DNA from: Aquilaria yunnanensis
Lineage: Eukaryota > Streptophyta > Magnoliopsida > Malvales > Thymelaeaceae
Assembly (NCBI GenBank): GCA_039654915.1
Contig: CM077593.1
Coordinates: 36,860,501-36,924,500 of the forward strand
Length of the DNA stretch: 64,000 nucleotides
Reading direction: 5' to 3'
A model generated the notes under the pieces. It was given only the letters and a program-made list of their open reading frames with translations. It had not been told where the DNA came from and did not search any database. This document shows, piece by piece, positions 11,901 to 21,126 of this stretch. Position numbers and translations under genes: made by a program. Position 1 is the first letter of the stretch, and every line of letters starts with the position of its first letter.

Positions 11901-12855
11901 TCCTGAGATACAGTCTGTGAAGACTTGGCTAGGGAAATGTTTCTCTATGAAGGACTTAGGTGAAGCAGCCTATGTGTTAGGCATCAGGATCTATAGAGAT
12001 AGATCTAGAAAGCTTCTTGGCCTAAGTCAAAGTACATATATTGACAAAGTGCTAAAGAGGTTTAGCATGCAAGATTCCAAGAAAGGATTCTTGCCCATGT
12101 CACATGGTATCACTCTTTCTAGATCTCAGTGTCTGAGTACAACTGAGGAGAGAGAGCGCATGAGTAAGATTCCATATGCCTCAGCAATTGGATCTATCAC
12201 GTATGCCATGATATGTACTTGTCCCGATGTCTCATATGCTTTGAGCATGACGAGTAGGTACCACTCAAACCCCGGTGAGAGTCACTGGACAGCTGTTAAG
12301 AACATCCTTAAGTACTTACGAAGGACTAAGGATGCATTCTTGGTCTTTGGAGGTGAAGATGAGCTCGTTGTAAGGGGTTACACCGATGCAAGCTTCCAAT
12401 CCGATAAGGATGATTTTAGATCGCAATCTGGTTATGTGTTTTGTATTGGTGGTGGTGCTGTGAGCTGGAAGAGTTCAAAGCAAGAGACAGTAGCTGACTC
12501 TACAATAGAATCTGAGTACATTACCGCCTCTGATGCTGCGAAGGAGGCAGTTTGGATCAAGAAGTTCATCACTGAACTTGGAGTGGTTCCAAGCATTGTC
12601 GACCCAATAGAGCTCTATTGTGACAACAATGGAGCAATCGCACAGGCTAAGGAACCTCAATCTCACCAGCGGTCCAAACATATACTCCGACGCTATCATC
12701 TCATCAGGGAGATCATCGAAAGGGGTGATGTAAGGATATGCAGAACTTCGACAGACAGCAACATTGCTGATCCACTGACAAAGCCCCTTACGCAGCGAAA
12801 GCATGATAGCCATTCTAGGTCCGTTGGTATTAGATATATGGATGATTGGCTTTAG
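8908..12855 (+). pseudogene. Copia gag-pol polyprotein (four nonsense codons)
   Basis: One uninterrupted register of 1315 codons with no frameshift. Order: gag with zinc knuckle CFHCKQPGHWKHNC (around 9656), protease LDTGCGSH (around 9802), integrase zinc region (HCRLGHVNETH...CESC), integrase core D-D-E (IHSDVCGP, RSDRGGEYL, NGVSERRN), reverse transcriptase LYVDDILLIG (around 11863), and RNase H (YTDASFQSD, then ESEYITASDAAKEAVW). This domain order defines Ty1/copia. In-frame stops: TGA 9793, TGA 10603, TAG 10840 and TAA 11665. At 9793 and 10840 the family normally has Trp, and at 11665 Gln, so each is one transition from sense. The start was chosen as the first ATG before the conserved gag opening. 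Lineage within copia is uncertain (Tork/TAR-type is my guess). Confidence 0.93.
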
Positions 12856-12858
12856 TGC

Positions 12859-12869
12859 AAGTGGGAGAT
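12859..12869 (+). other. Copia polypurine tract
   Basis: AAGTGGGAGAT lies directly before the TGTTAGTG start of the 3' LTR. Confidence 0.85.
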
Positions 12870-14286
12870 TGTTAGTGTTGTGCCCAAAAGCCAATCATGA
12901 GATGATTGTATTTTTTGCACATTGAGTCATGATATTTTATTAAGGCATTAATCCAGCAATTATGTTTGTTGTTTTGTTTCTGCGTAACTTAACAAACATA
13001 ATTGTAACCCTAGAATAATGATATTCTTAAACATCCCTGGTCTTGTATTATTGTGGAGCGGGTTGCAATAATACATAACGACTAGCATATGTGGAGACTA
13101 ATATGAGATATGTAGTCTACATATGGGTACAAGTTGGAGAACTTGTGTACTAGACCGACCCACCATGAGAACACTACATGGATCGTTATATGAGTGTCAT
13201 AAGTGATTCTCATAGTGATCATGGTGTATGTAGTCCTTGGACCTAAGATCATCAAGGTTCCCTACATGTGAGTCACATACTTTGATACTTTCCTTTGTTG
13301 CTCGTAACTGAGTGAACTTGAAGGAGGTCATTGGGTATGTCACATATCATGCGGAGGGATTTGTATGATCAAGATGGGATTTGTCCCTCCTATGTAACGG
13401 GAGTGATATCTTCGGGCCCCTTGACAGAGTAAGACTTAGAAAAATGCATGGCCATGCTCAGATGAGTTGATATACGATATCAATGTCATCAGTTTAAGTT
13501 GGTCTACTCGGTAATCAAGAAACCAAAGATTGGGCTATACGAGAGTGATACATTCCATGTCTCGTGCTTAGTCTTGATATCTTGGACAAAGGGACAATGG
13601 CATATATCGGTGATGATCATAAAGGTTTAGTTGAATCATCGACAATCTTGTCACTTAGGTAGCAATGATGTGTTGCTACACACCGCTCATTGCTTATGAT
13701 CATAAATGTGATTTATGATCATTGCCAACGTGATAAGAGCCTATTGGGTTGCACACATAGAGCTATTTGGATCATTAGAGTGCATGGGCTAATAATTTGG
13801 GTTTTGGTTTCACAATAATTTTGTATTAATAATGGGCCCAATAGTTGAGCCATTATTAAGCCTGAAATTAAAGCCTAATTGGATTAGGGCTTTGAAACCT
13901 ATTAGGCCTAGAAGTTGAGTCTCACTATAAATACAACTTCTAGTGAGAAATTCGTAGGTCTCCTTGCCCTAGCCTCTCAAAAGGACAGCCGCACTCTTCT
14001 CCTGCAATTCCTTGGAGGACGTAAGCTAGCACTGCGAGCGCAAGAGAAACGCATCTACCGGGACGTGGTGGAAGCGTGGTGATCCCGAGAGGCTCGTGTG
14101 GATACCATAGAGAGCCTGAACACGTCAACTGTTCAGGTTTTGTGATTCGACTCTACAGTTGAGTGAGAGATCTCAACCAAAAATTAGGTATGAAAATTTT
14201 CAAACACCCGGTTTACCCCGTTTCACTTGGATCCTGGATGGTTTCGGTTAAATTTCGCTGCGCTATTTGGCTCCCGAAACCCAACA
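12870..14286 (+). repeat. Copia 3' LTR, complete (1417 bp)
   Basis: Starts TGTTAGTGTTGTGCCC and ends AACCCAACA. TATA box at 13926-13933. The same family's solo LTRs are 1416 bp (30651) and 1397 bp (62552). The next bases, ACTTC at 14287, should be the target duplication; its partner is outside the window. Confidence 0.92.
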
Positions 14287-14739
14287 ACTTCTACCCGTAC
14301 TTCTGCTGGAGCAACACCTTTTTCTCTGGTATATGGTATGGAGGCCGTATTGCCCATTGAAGTTGAGATTCCTTCATTAAAGGTACTAATGGATACCCAA
14401 TTGAAAGAAGCGGAATGGGTCAAAGCTAGATATGATCAGTTAAACCTAATTGATGAAAGGAGAATGATTGCCCTCTGCCATGGGCAACTTTATCAAAGGA
14501 GGATGATCCGCGCTTACAATAACAAGGTTCGCCCACAAAAATTTCATGAAGGTGACATAGTGCTCAAGAAAATTTTACTAATTCAGCATGATTCTAGAGG
14601 AAAATGGACCCCAAACTATGATGGGCCAAATGTTGTGAAGAAAGCCTTTTCAGGAGGGGCTATAATTCTGACAGAAATGGATGGACGAGAGCTACCAAAA
14701 CCAGTAAACTCAGATTCAGTAAAGAAATACTTTGCATAA
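14287..14739 (+). CDS. Element C integrase C-terminal part (partial)
   Basis: The frame resumes directly after the copia LTR with TSTRTSAGATPFSLVYGMEA, the classic Ty3/gypsy integrase segment just after the DDE core. It continues through LPIEVEIPS and a chromodomain-free C-terminus (HEGDIVLKK...KWTPNYDGPNVVKKAFSGGA) to TAA at 14737-14739. The upstream half of the gene must lie beyond the copia 5' end, outside the window. No stop or frameshift is seen in this part. The absence of a chromodomain and the terminal VNSDSVKKYFA fit the Tat lineage. Confidence 0.88.
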   Translation, partial: TSTRTSAGATPFSLVYGMEAVLPIEVEIPSLKVLMDTQLKEAEWVKARYDQLNLIDERRMIALCHGQLYQRRMIRAYNNKVRPQKFHEGDIVLKKILLIQHDSRGKWTPNYDGPNVVKKAFSGGAIILTEMDGRELPKPVNSDSVKKYFA

Positions 14740-16074
14740 TGATGAAATTTTCGAACAGAAGAGAAGAAGTGGATACAGGGCTGCCAGAGTTTGTTTGATT
14801 AAGGTTGTCAAAGAAAGCGTTCTTCTCTTAGACTTTCATTATTCTTCATCTGTACCCAACACTTTTATATTCTCTTACTCATAAATGAAAAGCCAATTCT
14901 CTTTAGCTGTTCTTCGAATCTCACATTCAACTTTTATATCCCCTTACTCATAAATGAAAAGCCAATTTTCTCTAGCTTTTTCTTCAAATCTCACATTCTT
15001 GTTGACCTCAATTGTGCAATAAATTGTGACTTTGTAGGAAGGATAGTAATAATTAAAACTTAGAAAAAGCAAAGACCGTAGATTACTTTGATAAACTTTA
15101 TGAATTAAAACAGGTAAGATCGAGGTTTTACTTTGCGTACGACACAAAACATTTGTTAACAGGGAAAAAGGAGTAACAAATCTTTGGGAGATAGCCTTGG
15201 TGGTTGCCTGGATGATCACTTCAGAAGTCTTACAAATAAAAATAGGAGCATGATCATGTCAACAAGAAGGAGTCATACTCACGAATGTTTCACCAGGGAC
15301 GACTATCCAGAGAGGCATAAAGTATGAGGCGGGCGAACGTTAAGGGAGTTGAGGCCAAAATTCAAGAACAAGTCAAGAAAAACTTCTCTGAAGGGGCTTT
15401 CGAAAAGAATTAAGCTTTTAAGGCAATGGACAAAAGCTGAGAAACATAAAGAGATTCAATGGTAGTCCGAGAAGGCAATCACAAAAAGGATCCAGCAAAG
15501 CAAAGACATGAAGAACTAGATTCATACAAAAAATGCAAAACAAAAAACAAACAAAAAAAAACAAAAAAAAGGGGCAGAGAGCCATCAGTTACACATGCTC
15601 TGCATTCATGCATTTCACATCATGCATGCATGGCTTTTACATAATAGGGATCAAATGGAAAACATATCCGCGGCATGATTACAACAGTATAAGCTGAGAC
15701 TTCAACGTCACCAGCTCATTCCAGTCTATTACTGGAGGCACAGCTAATATGATGGACCAAGCCGTGTTAAGAACTCAACATTATGGTCGAGGATAAGGTA
15801 GACAATTTGTCAAAAGCCTGGCAATGAATTCGATAATCGAGCCTACACCCATAAGGACAGGATTGACGTCAGCTTAGTAGAATTTCAAAAACAAGAGATA
15901 GCTATGGTCAAGGATAAGGTAGACGTCAAGAAATATTGTCATTGAAAATTTGTCAAAAGATGGCAATGGATTCGATAATCGAGGCTTCACCCATAAGGAT
16001 AGGATCGACGGAATATCAAAGATAAGAGATATCTATGACATCAAAATATTGTCAAAAAGTAGGCTCCATTTTTC
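14740..16074 (+). other. Element C non-coding stretch with direct repeats
   Basis: No convincing gene. A 69-bp segment is tandemly duplicated at 14861-14929 and 14930-14998. A longer, looser direct repeat pairs 15785-15867 with 15906-16010; both contain GATAAGGTAGAC, TTCGATAATCGAG and ACCCATAAGGA. Between them TGACGTCA (15868 region) is a perfect palindrome of the bZIP/as-1 type. A-rich sequence at 15535-15570. The repeats lie just upstream of the first virus-like gene and could be its promoter region. Confidence 0.6.
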
Positions 16075-16180
16075 CGGTTAAGTGGCGGATACGGTACTCC
16101 GTGACTCTCAAGTCAGTTGTCTCAGTTGCCCATAATAACTAATTTTTTCCTCCCTTCTTTCTTTTATTTCCTCCTAGAAA

Positions 16181-16729
16181 ATGGATCCTACTCTTTCTGC
16201 ATTGCGAAAATACTTTCCTTCTCTCCCAATGAGCATTCTTAAAAAGATCTACAGAGTTCACTGTGAATGATTAAGAGTTTTTATGCACAAAGGAATCCTT
16301 GAAGATGTGCGATGGTTAATTGAAGCTAAGGTTCATTTGACAAGTGAAGTCCCAAATGCATTTGTGTCTCACATGCCTGGCATATGCAAAAGCTCTTATG
16401 CCAAAAAGCGAAGAGCGAAAAGGTTACAAGTGTATCATAAATGTGGTCGATGGACTTCTAATACTAAATGTCGTTATTTAGGAATGAACTCTGATAATCG
16501 AGAAGATAAAATACGATTCATCAAGAATGGCCTGAGGAAGGATTCGTTGGATGATATCCGATTGACTCTTGAGACGCATTCTTGTGGATCAGTGCAACGC
16601 GAACTTCTTGGTTTATGAAGTATTTTTCACGAAGAACGAGAGCGTTACAGTCCCGGAAATCTAACTTTAAAAGACCCTATTTGCCAATTTGTAAGCAAAC
16701 TGGATGGGAAGCAAATCCCTGACTCATAG
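16181..16729 (+). pseudogene. Virus-like cysteine-rich nucleic-acid-binding protein, unit 1
   Basis: A 182-codon frame with two nonsense codons: TGA at 16268 (codon 30) and TGA at 16616 (codon 146; unit 2 has TGG). The arrangement is a helical N-terminal region, then a basic stretch SSYAKKRRAKRL (around codon 75-86), a Cys-containing segment HKCGRWTSNTKC, then DNREDKIRFIKNGL. A basic YA-(K/R)-(K/R)RRA motif running straight into a small zinc finger, followed by N...FI..G, is the signature of carlavirus-type nucleic-acid-binding proteins (Pfam Carla_C4). In those viruses the protein binds RNA and suppresses silencing. Here one Cys of the finger is Tyr. The C-terminal 60 residues have no counterpart I know. 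No TATA box is seen just upstream, unlike units 2 and 3. Identification is by motif only. Confidence 0.6.
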
Positions 16730-16890
16730 AAGGCGTTGAAGCCATTACTGGACGTAAAACCAGTGGAAGACGTGAGCCACAGTCACAATTACTATACATA
16801 CAATTTGCCATATCTGGAAAATTTACATTTTCTTTTGACAATAATGTACTTGCTTCCGTAAGCGTAATTAACACGTTATCCTTTCATTGC

Positions 16891-16897
16891 TATAAAT
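16891..16897 (+). promoter_or_regulatory. TATA box before unit 2
   Basis: GCTATAAATGCG, 126 bp upstream of the unit 2 ATG, in a context ACACGTTATCCTTTCATTG repeated before unit 3. Position and conservation suggest a promoter. Confidence 0.6.
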
Positions 16898-17016
16898 GCG
16901 TGTTCTATTTCCGGTTAAATAGCGGATACGGTACTTTGTGACTCTCATAGTCGGTTATTTCAGTTTCCTATAATAACTGATTCCTTCCTTTCTTCTCTCA
17001 AATTCTTCTCTCATCA

Positions 17017-17565
17017 ATGGATTCTACTCTCTCTACCATGGGAAAGTACTTTCCTTCCCTCCCAATAAATGTTGTTAAAAAGATCTACCAAGCTAGATGT
17101 GAACGAATCAGAGTTTTTATACACAAAGACATTCTTGATAATGTGCGGTGGTTAATTGAAGCTAAGGTCCGTTCGGCTGGTGAAGTTTCAGATACATTCA
17201 TGCCCCGTATGCCCGGCTTAGGTAAAAGCGCTTATGCCAAAAAGCGAAGAGCAAAGAGGCTAGGCGTCTGTCATAAATATGGACGATGGAATTGCGATAC
17301 TAAATGTCGCTCTTTAGGATACATCTCCAAAAATCGTGAAGATAAAATAAAATTCATTAAGAATGGCCTGTGTAAGGAATCTCTGGAGGATATCTAAGGG
17401 ACTCTTGAAACGCATTCTTGTGGACGAGTGCAAGGTGAAATTGTCGATTTATGGAGGACTTATCATAAAGAACGAGACCGTTACAGTCTTGGGAATCTGA
17501 ATTTAAACGACCCTGTTTGCCAGTTTGTAAGAAAACTGGATGGGAAGCAAATCCCCGACTCATAG
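17017..17565 (+). pseudogene. Virus-like cysteine-rich nucleic-acid-binding protein, unit 2
   Basis: The best preserved of the three: 182 codons with a single nonsense codon, TAA at 17395-17397 (codon 127). The N-terminus MDSTLSTMGKYFPSLPINV leads to KSAYAKKRRAKRLG, then a Cys-rich segment with Cys in CHK and NCDTKC (one Cys replaced by Tyr relative to unit 3), then SKNREDKIKFIKNGL. After the stop the frame stays open: RDRYSLGNLNLNDPVCQFV is also present in units 1 and 3, so the full 182-codon frame was the functional unit. Function by homology would be RNA binding and silencing suppression or a nuclear regulatory role. Alternative: an unrelated basic zinc-finger protein of the retrotransposon. 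Confidence 0.62.
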
Positions 17566-17725
17566 AAGGCGTTGAAGCCGTTACTGGACGTAAAACCATT
17601 GGAAGATGTGAGCCACAATCACAATTACTGTACATATAAGCTGTCATTTTAGAAAATTCACTTTTTTTTTTTACAATAATGTACTTGCTCCTGGAAGCGT
17701 AATAAACACGTTATCCTTTCATCGC

Positions 17726-17732
17726 TATAAAT
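17726..17732 (+). promoter_or_regulatory. TATA box before unit 3
   Basis: GCTATAAATGCG, 127 bp upstream of the unit 3 ATG, matching the spacing of the unit 2 TATA box. Confidence 0.6.
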
Positions 17733-17852
17733 GCGTGTTCTTTTTTCTGGTTAAGTAGCGGATACGGTACTCCGTGACTCTCAAAATCAGTTATTTCTGT
17801 TTCCTACAATAACTGATTTCTTCCTTTGTTCTCTCAAATTCTTTGCTCATCA

Positions 17853-18355
17853 ATGGATTCTACTCTTTCTGCCCTACGAAAATACTTTCCTTCCCTCCCA
17901 ATAAATGTTCTTAAAAAGATTTACCAAGCTAGATGTGAAAGAATCAGAGTATTTATACACAAAGGCATTCCTGATAATGTGCAGTGGTTAATTGAAGCTA
18001 AGGTCCGTTCGGCTGGTGAAGTTTCAAGTGCATTCATGCCCCATATGCCCGACTTAGGTAAAAGCGCTTATGCCAAAAAGTGAAGAGCAAAGAGGCTAGG
18101 CGTCTGTCATAAATGCGGACGATGGAATTGCGATACTAAATGTCATTTTTCAGGGATGATCACCAGGAATCTTTGGATGATATCCTATTGACTCTTGAAA
18201 CGCATTCTTGTGGAATAGTGCAATGGGAAATTATCGGTTTATGGATGACTTTCCAAAAAGAACAAGATCGTTACAGTCTTGGGAATCTGACTTTAAACGA
18301 CCCTGTTTGCCAATTTGTAAGAAAACTGGAGGGGAAGCAAATCCTCGATTCATAG
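17853..18355 (+). pseudogene. Virus-like cysteine-rich nucleic-acid-binding protein, unit 3
   Basis: Same gene as units 1 and 2. TGA at 18081 (codon 77) falls inside the basic stretch, where units 1 and 2 have CGA, so it is a single C-to-T change. A 46-nt deletion near 18150 removes the segment after the zinc finger and shifts the frame; it accounts exactly for the shorter span (500 rather than 546 nt before the stop). This unit keeps the finger's first Cys pair as CHKCGRWNCDTKC, which shows four Cys in a C-x2-C-x4-C-x3-C arrangement. The terminal TAG is at 18353-18355. Confidence 0.6.
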
Positions 18356-18597
18356 AAGGCATTGAAGCCGTTACTAGACGTAAAACCAGTGGAAGACGTG
18401 AACCAAAGTCACGACTACATGCTAGCTGTCATTTTGGAAATTTTCATTCTCTTCTGACAATAATGTACCTACTCCTGACGTAAGCCACAGTCATGCCTAC
18501 TGTTTATGCTAGCTGTCATTTTTGAAAATTTTCCTTCTCTTCCGACAATAATGTACCTACTCTTGTAAATGTAATTATTGCATTATCTTTTCACCTC

Positions 18598-18605
18598 TAT
18601 AAATA
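18598..18605 (+). promoter_or_regulatory. TATA box before LOG-like gene
   Basis: CTATAAATACATCC, 48 bp upstream of the ATG at 18646. It is preceded by sequence resembling the unit tails (ACAATAATGTACCTACTC). A TGACGTAAGCC motif at 18475 resembles the as-1 element of plant virus and plant stress promoters. Confidence 0.6.
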
Positions 18606-18645
18606 CATCCTCTTTTCTTCATTTCTCACAAGGTTAAGGATAGGA

Positions 18646-19275
18646 ATGGAGAAAACCTCAACTCATAAATCCCGAAGTATTTGTGTATTTTCTGGGGCTT
18701 TTCCTGGAAAAGATGAAGAGTATTTAAAGGTAGCTAACCATTTGGGTAGAGTATTAGCTGAGTGAAAAATACATTTAGTTTATGGAGGAGGTAGTGTCGG
18801 ATTAATGGGGGGTGTAGCATCAGCAACTTCTTTAGGAGGAAGTCAAGTTTTGGGCATTATCCCTGGACCTTTGAAATTTGTTTCTGGGGGCACGATTGGA
18901 GAAGAATTAGTGGTTAAAAATTTGTAAGAGCGTTTGTTACAAATGCTTTTTAATGCTGATGCTTTTATCGCTCTACCAGGTGGCTTTGGCACATTGGGAG
19001 AAATCTTCCAAATTGCTTCCATGGCCCAACTTAATTTACACAAGAAACCTATTGGGCTGTTGAATGTTAACAATTTCTTTACAGGTCTGATATCTTTTAT
19101 GGATTACGCTGTGCAGAAGAATTTTATATCAAGAGTAGCACGACGAATCCTAATATCCGCAACAACTGCTGAAGAATTGCTAGATAAAATGCAAGCTTTT
19201 GTTCCTGAACCAAATCCAGCGATGATTCAGATAGACTGGACACGACAATCATTCCCGACCAGTTCCGTCCCATAA
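18646..19275 (+). pseudogene. LOG-like cytokinin riboside monophosphate phosphoribohydrolase, intronless
   Basis: A 209-codon frame of the right length for a plant LOG protein. LOG enzymes release active cytokinin bases from nucleoside monophosphates. Seen here: ICVFSGAFPGK near the N-terminus, LVYGGGSVGLMGG (nucleotide-binding loop), VLGIIPGPL, and the family signature ALPGGFGTLGE followed by KKPIGLLNV. The catalytic Glu of PGGxGTxxE is present. Before the signature, the basic segment usual in LOG is altered (ERLLQMLFN), so the second Arg seems lost. In-frame stops: TGA 18763 (codon 40) and TAA 18925 (codon 94). Plant LOG genes have several introns; this copy has none, which points to capture from mRNA. 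It sits between the triplicated virus-like genes and the minisatellite of element C and has its own TATA box. Confidence 0.85.
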
Positions 19276-19889
19276 TTGTCCTTTACCCGGCCTGTTGAAG
19301 CATTGTGGAAGAAGAAGTGATCTGATCTGTTCTTCTTGTCCTTTAGTTTTATTATCAGCATTTTCTTTCGTGTTTCGATTTTTCTTTTCAGGGAATTTCT
19401 TTTTTTTTTTTACATTTTTAGGATAGTTTTTTTCATGCTGATATTAAAACCATAGGACAAAGCCTTTAGTTTGGAATGGCTGAGTAATGAGTAATTTTTT
19501 TACTCTTGAGATGTATCCTATTAGGTCTACTAGTCATGACATTTTGGGTAGCTAAGCTTCAACCTTATTTGGACGACATATCTCACAAGGGAATCTATAT
19601 TTTCTGAAGAAAATATTAGATGAAACCTGGATATTGATTCCAAACATCCGTTCCCTTACATAATTTGTTAGTTTTCTTGTCATTTTATGGAACTTCTCAT
19701 CATCAAGATTCACTCATTTCATGGAAGTTTAAATTTTTGCAATCGCCTAGTATGAAAATTCACAATTTCCAAGAAATTATTCCAACTTCAATTGCCTTCA
19801 TATAAATTTTCGCTAGAGGTTTTAAGGAAAGCTCCTTAACCTCAAAAAGGAGAAAAGAGTTTTTCTCCTTTGTCAATCAATTTTTCTTC
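19276..19889 (+). other. Element C AT-rich spacer
   Basis: No ORF or recognised feature. It begins with poly-T runs and ends with a degenerate first copy of the minisatellite motif at about 19811-19850. It probably holds the 3' untranslated region of the LOG-like gene; no polyadenylation signal can be fixed by eye. Confidence 0.5.
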
Positions 19890-21030
19890 AACGATAGGAG
19901 AGTTCCTGTCGTAGAGGTTCTAAGGAAATCTCCTTAACTTCAAACTTCAATCAGTCAATTTTTCTTCAACGATAGGAGAGTTCCTGTCGTAGAGGTTCTA
20001 AGGAAATCTACTTAACCTCAAATTCAATTAAATTTTTAAACTCAGTCAATTTTTCTTCGACGATAGGAGAGTTCCTGTCGTAAAGGTTCTAAGGAAATCT
20101 CCATAACCTCAAACTTCAATCAGTCAATTTTTCTTCAACGATAAGAGAGTTCCTATCGTAGAGGTTCTAAGGAAATCTCCTTAACCTCAAACTCAATCAA
20201 AATTTCAAACTCAGTCAATTTTTCTTCGATGATAGGAGAGTTCCTGTCGTAGAGGTTCTAAGGAAATCTCCTTAACCTCAAACTTCAATCAATCAATTTT
20301 TCTTCAACAATAGGAAAGTTTCTATCGTGGAGGTTCTAAGGAAAGCTCTTTAACCTCAAATTCAATTAAATTTTCAAACTCAATCAATTTTTCTTCAACG
20401 ATAGGAGAGTTCCTGTCGTAGAGGTCCTAAGGAAATCTCCTTAACCTCAAACTTCAATCAGTCAATTTTTCTTCAACGATAGGAGAGTTCCTGTCATAGA
20501 GGTTCTAAGGAAATCTCCTTAACCTCAAACTCAATCAAATTTTCAAACTCAGTCAATTTTTCTTCAACGATAGAAGAGTTCCTGTCGTAGAGGTTCTAAA
20601 GAAATCTCCTTAACCTCAAACTCAATCAAATTTTCAAACTCAGTCAATTTTTCTTCGACGATAGGAGAGTTCCTGTCGTAGAGGTTAATGAAATCTCCTT
20701 AAGCTCAAACTTCAATCAATCAATTTTTCTTCAACGATAGGAGAGTTTCTATCGTAGAGGTTCTAAGGAAAGCTCCCTAACCTCAAACTCAATCAAATTT
20801 TCAAACTCAATCAATTTTTCTTCAACGATAAGAGAGTTCCTGTCGTAGAGGTCCTAAGGAAATCTCCTTAACCTCAAACTTCAATCAGTCAATTTTTCTT
20901 CAACAATAGGAGAGTTCCTGTCGCAGAGGTTCTAAGGAAATCTCCTTAACCTCAAACTTTAAATTCAGTCAATTTTTCTTCAACGATAGGAGAGTTCCTG
21001 TCGTAGAGGTAATAAGGAAAGTTCCTTTCT
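19890..21030 (+). repeat. 14-copy minisatellite with alternating 78/91-bp units
   Basis: Copies of ACGATAGGAGAGTTCCTGTC begin near 19891, 19969, 20060, 20139, 20229, 20308, 20399, 20476, 20567, 20659, 20735, 20825, 20903 and 20982. Spacing mostly alternates 78 and 91 bp, so the array is built largely from a 169-bp dimer; the long form carries an extra TCAAATTTTCAAACT-type segment. Each unit holds two imperfect inverted repeats, CGATAGGA/TCCTGTCG and GGTTCTAAGGA/CTCCTTAACC. Tandem arrays between coding region and 3' LTR are common in Tat/Ogre elements. Confidence 0.92.
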
Positions 21031-21126
21031 CCTCAGGGTTTAGGCGGCGAGAAGGTTCTCATTGCCTAGCTAAGTCGGACGAAATTTGGTAACGGCTTTA
21101 CATGCATCATGTCCCATGAAACATGC

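Larger units (their letters stand above)
6568..14286 (+). mobile_element. Ty1/copia element, 5' end cut by element A
   Basis: Order: truncated 5' LTR, tRNA-iMet primer site, 1.5-kb leader, one gag-pol frame with four nonsense codons, polypurine tract, and a full 1417-bp 3' LTR. The 5' LTR begins at the base matching 13501 of the 3' LTR, so its first 631 bp should lie left of element A. The right end abuts an integrase fragment of element C, so this copia element inserted into C's integrase. Two further LTRs of the family, both solo, lie at 30651-32066 and 62552-63948. The 5' and 3' LTR copies differ at roughly 28 of 786 positions by eye, so the insertion is not recent. Confidence 0.92.
16075..18482 (+). 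repeat. Triplicated 836-bp gene unit
   Basis: Three head-to-tail copies. Each opens with a segment containing GCGGATACGGTACT (near 16087, 16924 and 17757), then a pyrimidine-rich leader, then an ATG at 16181, 17017 and 17853, exactly 836 bp apart. Each unit ends with a conserved tail after the ORF. The tails of units 1 and 2 end with CTATAAATGCG, which serves as a TATA box for the next unit. The third unit's tail is altered and partly repeated at 18483-18560 before the LOG-like gene. Confidence 0.9.

Noticed and set aside
16075..19275. Interpretation as an integrated pararetrovirus
   Set aside because: No caulimovirid movement protein, capsid or RT motifs occur here; integrase upstream and PPT/LTR downstream fit a gypsy element.
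19890..21030. Regularly spaced repeats reminiscent of a CRISPR array
   Set aside because: Intervals between cores are themselves repeated, the context is a plant retrotransposon and no cas genes exist; it is a minisatellite.
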